A program made the translations under genes and the position numbers. Below, piece by piece: positions 5,370 to 5,941 of a stretch of 5,941 nt of DNA. The notes under the pieces were generated by a model. That model worked only from the letters and a program-made list of their open reading frames with translations. It made no database searches and had not been told where the DNA came from. The stretch comes from Nitrospiraceae bacterium (lineage in GTDB: Bacteria; Nitrospirota; Thermodesulfovibrionia; UBA6902): the NCBI GenBank assembly GCA_020354155.1, contig CP070644.1, positions 1,142,189 to 1,148,129 of the forward strand, written 5' to 3'. How positions within the stretch are numbered: the stretch's first letter is position 1; each line of letters starts with the position of its first letter.

Positions 5370-5941
5370 TTACTCAGTCTCAAAGGTCCATATAGGACTA
5401 TAAGATTCTCCTCCCTTTCCGTCATTTGCTACCACTTGCCAATAGTATGTATTACCGCTGTTTAGCCCAGATACCATTTGGCTGACCTCATCCAATTGAA
5501 CACTCCCATTTGATGATGTGACTCCTTCTCCAATACCTCCGTTTCGACCACATGAAGCCAAGAAAAGCATGCCAACTATGGCTATTGTTACAATGATCAA
5601 ATGACCCCTGTTTCTTTTTTTTCTGTTGAATGGCATGGTAAAGACAATCCCGAAAAGTAAAAACCCCGTGCTAACACTGTTAATACCTGCGTAGTAAATT
5701 CCGGGGATTGCTGCAGAGGCTACATTCGTTTCTGTTATACAGCCGGTTGTAAGGTCTGGATCTTCACATACAGTTAATTCATACGTAATCGTATCCCCAT
5801 CAGGATCTGATGACTTTTTCCACTTAAATCCTGTTTTGTTGCCCTTGTCTGATCCATTGGCCTTCCCCTTGTTTTTTGGAGATACTAATTCAGGTTCAGA
5901 AGGAGGGTTGTTAGAATCAGATGAAAGCCCGGTGCCGCTTA
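5370..5941 (-). CDS. Fn3-like domain surface protein with internal membrane/lipobox insert (5'-partial)
   Basis: The minus-strand frame is open from the window edge to a TAA at 5372-5370, giving 189 visible residues; the start lies beyond the window. Residues 11-76 look like the first half of a fibronectin-III/Ig-like domain: NNPPSEPELVSP, FKWKKSSDPDGDTITYEL, then TVCEDPDLTTGC with two cysteines. Residues 154-189 look like the second half and the C-terminus: QMVSGLNSGNTYYWQVVAND, GKGGESYSPIWTFETE. Between them lie a hydrophobic stretch (about 86-102), the basic loop NRKKRNR (105-111), a second hydrophobic stretch (113-129) and LASC with Cys130, then a Gly/Ser-rich linker. An ATG at 5636 (Met102) could start an 88-aa lipoprotein, but no good ribosome-binding site precedes it and the Fn3 match spans it, so one longer protein is preferred. 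The likely location is the cell envelope; the function is unknown. Confidence 0.75.
   Translation of the reverse strand, partial: SGTGLSSDSNNPPSEPELVSPKNKGKANGSDKGNKTGFKWKKSSDPDGDTITYELTVCEDPDLTTGCITETNVASAAIPGIYYAGINSVSTGFLLFGIVFTMPFNRKKRNRGHLIIVTIAIVGMLFLASCGRNGGIGEGVTSSNGSVQLDEVSQMVSGLNSGNTYYWQVVANDGKGGESYSPIWTFETE

Overview
The window carries the 3' end of a bacterial heat-shock operon on the + strand, followed by a gene-poor accessory tract with two minus-strand genes for exported or surface proteins. The four + strand genes are, in order, hrcA (3' end only), grpE, dnaK and dnaJ. DnaK carries the insert near residues 75-100 that is typical of Gram-negative (diderm) DnaKs, yet the operon is headed by the repressor gene hrcA. 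HrcA control together with a diderm-type DnaK, and surface proteins with choice-of-anchor-D and fibronectin-III-like domains, would suit Nitrospirota or Desulfobacterota (deltaproteobacteria-like) lineages. This placement is an inference, not a firm assignment.

Region by region: 1-267 is the C-terminal 88 residues of HrcA. 285-863 is GrpE, 909-2831 is DnaK (640 aa) and 2878-4005 is DnaJ (375 aa, class I with four zinc-binding CxxCxGxG motifs). The 46-nt dnaK-dnaJ spacer holds two near-identical 12-mers and can be read as a 14-codon micro-ORF running exactly from the dnaK stop to 1 nt before the dnaJ start. After dnaJ come two hairpins (4012-4036, 4063-4086), then a 236-bp segment (4104-4339) flanked by imperfect inverted repeats that looks like a MITE or decayed insertion-sequence remnant. 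Its right edge coincides with the point where a minus-strand choice-of-anchor-D protein (4289-4780) stops resembling its family, so that gene appears truncated.

4781-5290 has no convincing gene. It is AT-rich and contains short repeats, including TGCGGATTAA twice exactly and once with one mismatch. A probable minus-strand terminator (5291-5321) serves the last gene, 5370-5941 on the minus strand. That frame is open to the window edge and is therefore 5'-partial. It encodes an Fn3-like domain whose two halves are separated by about 70 residues containing two hydrophobic segments, a basic loop (NRKKRNR) and a lipobox-like LASC. This is the most unusual feature of the window.

The chaperone genes work as one system. 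DnaJ delivers unfolded clients to DnaK and stimulates its ATPase, GrpE exchanges ADP for ATP on DnaK, and HrcA represses such operons through CIRCE operators. Any CIRCE and the main promoter must lie upstream of this window. The two minus-strand genes converge on the operon and have no visible functional link to it.
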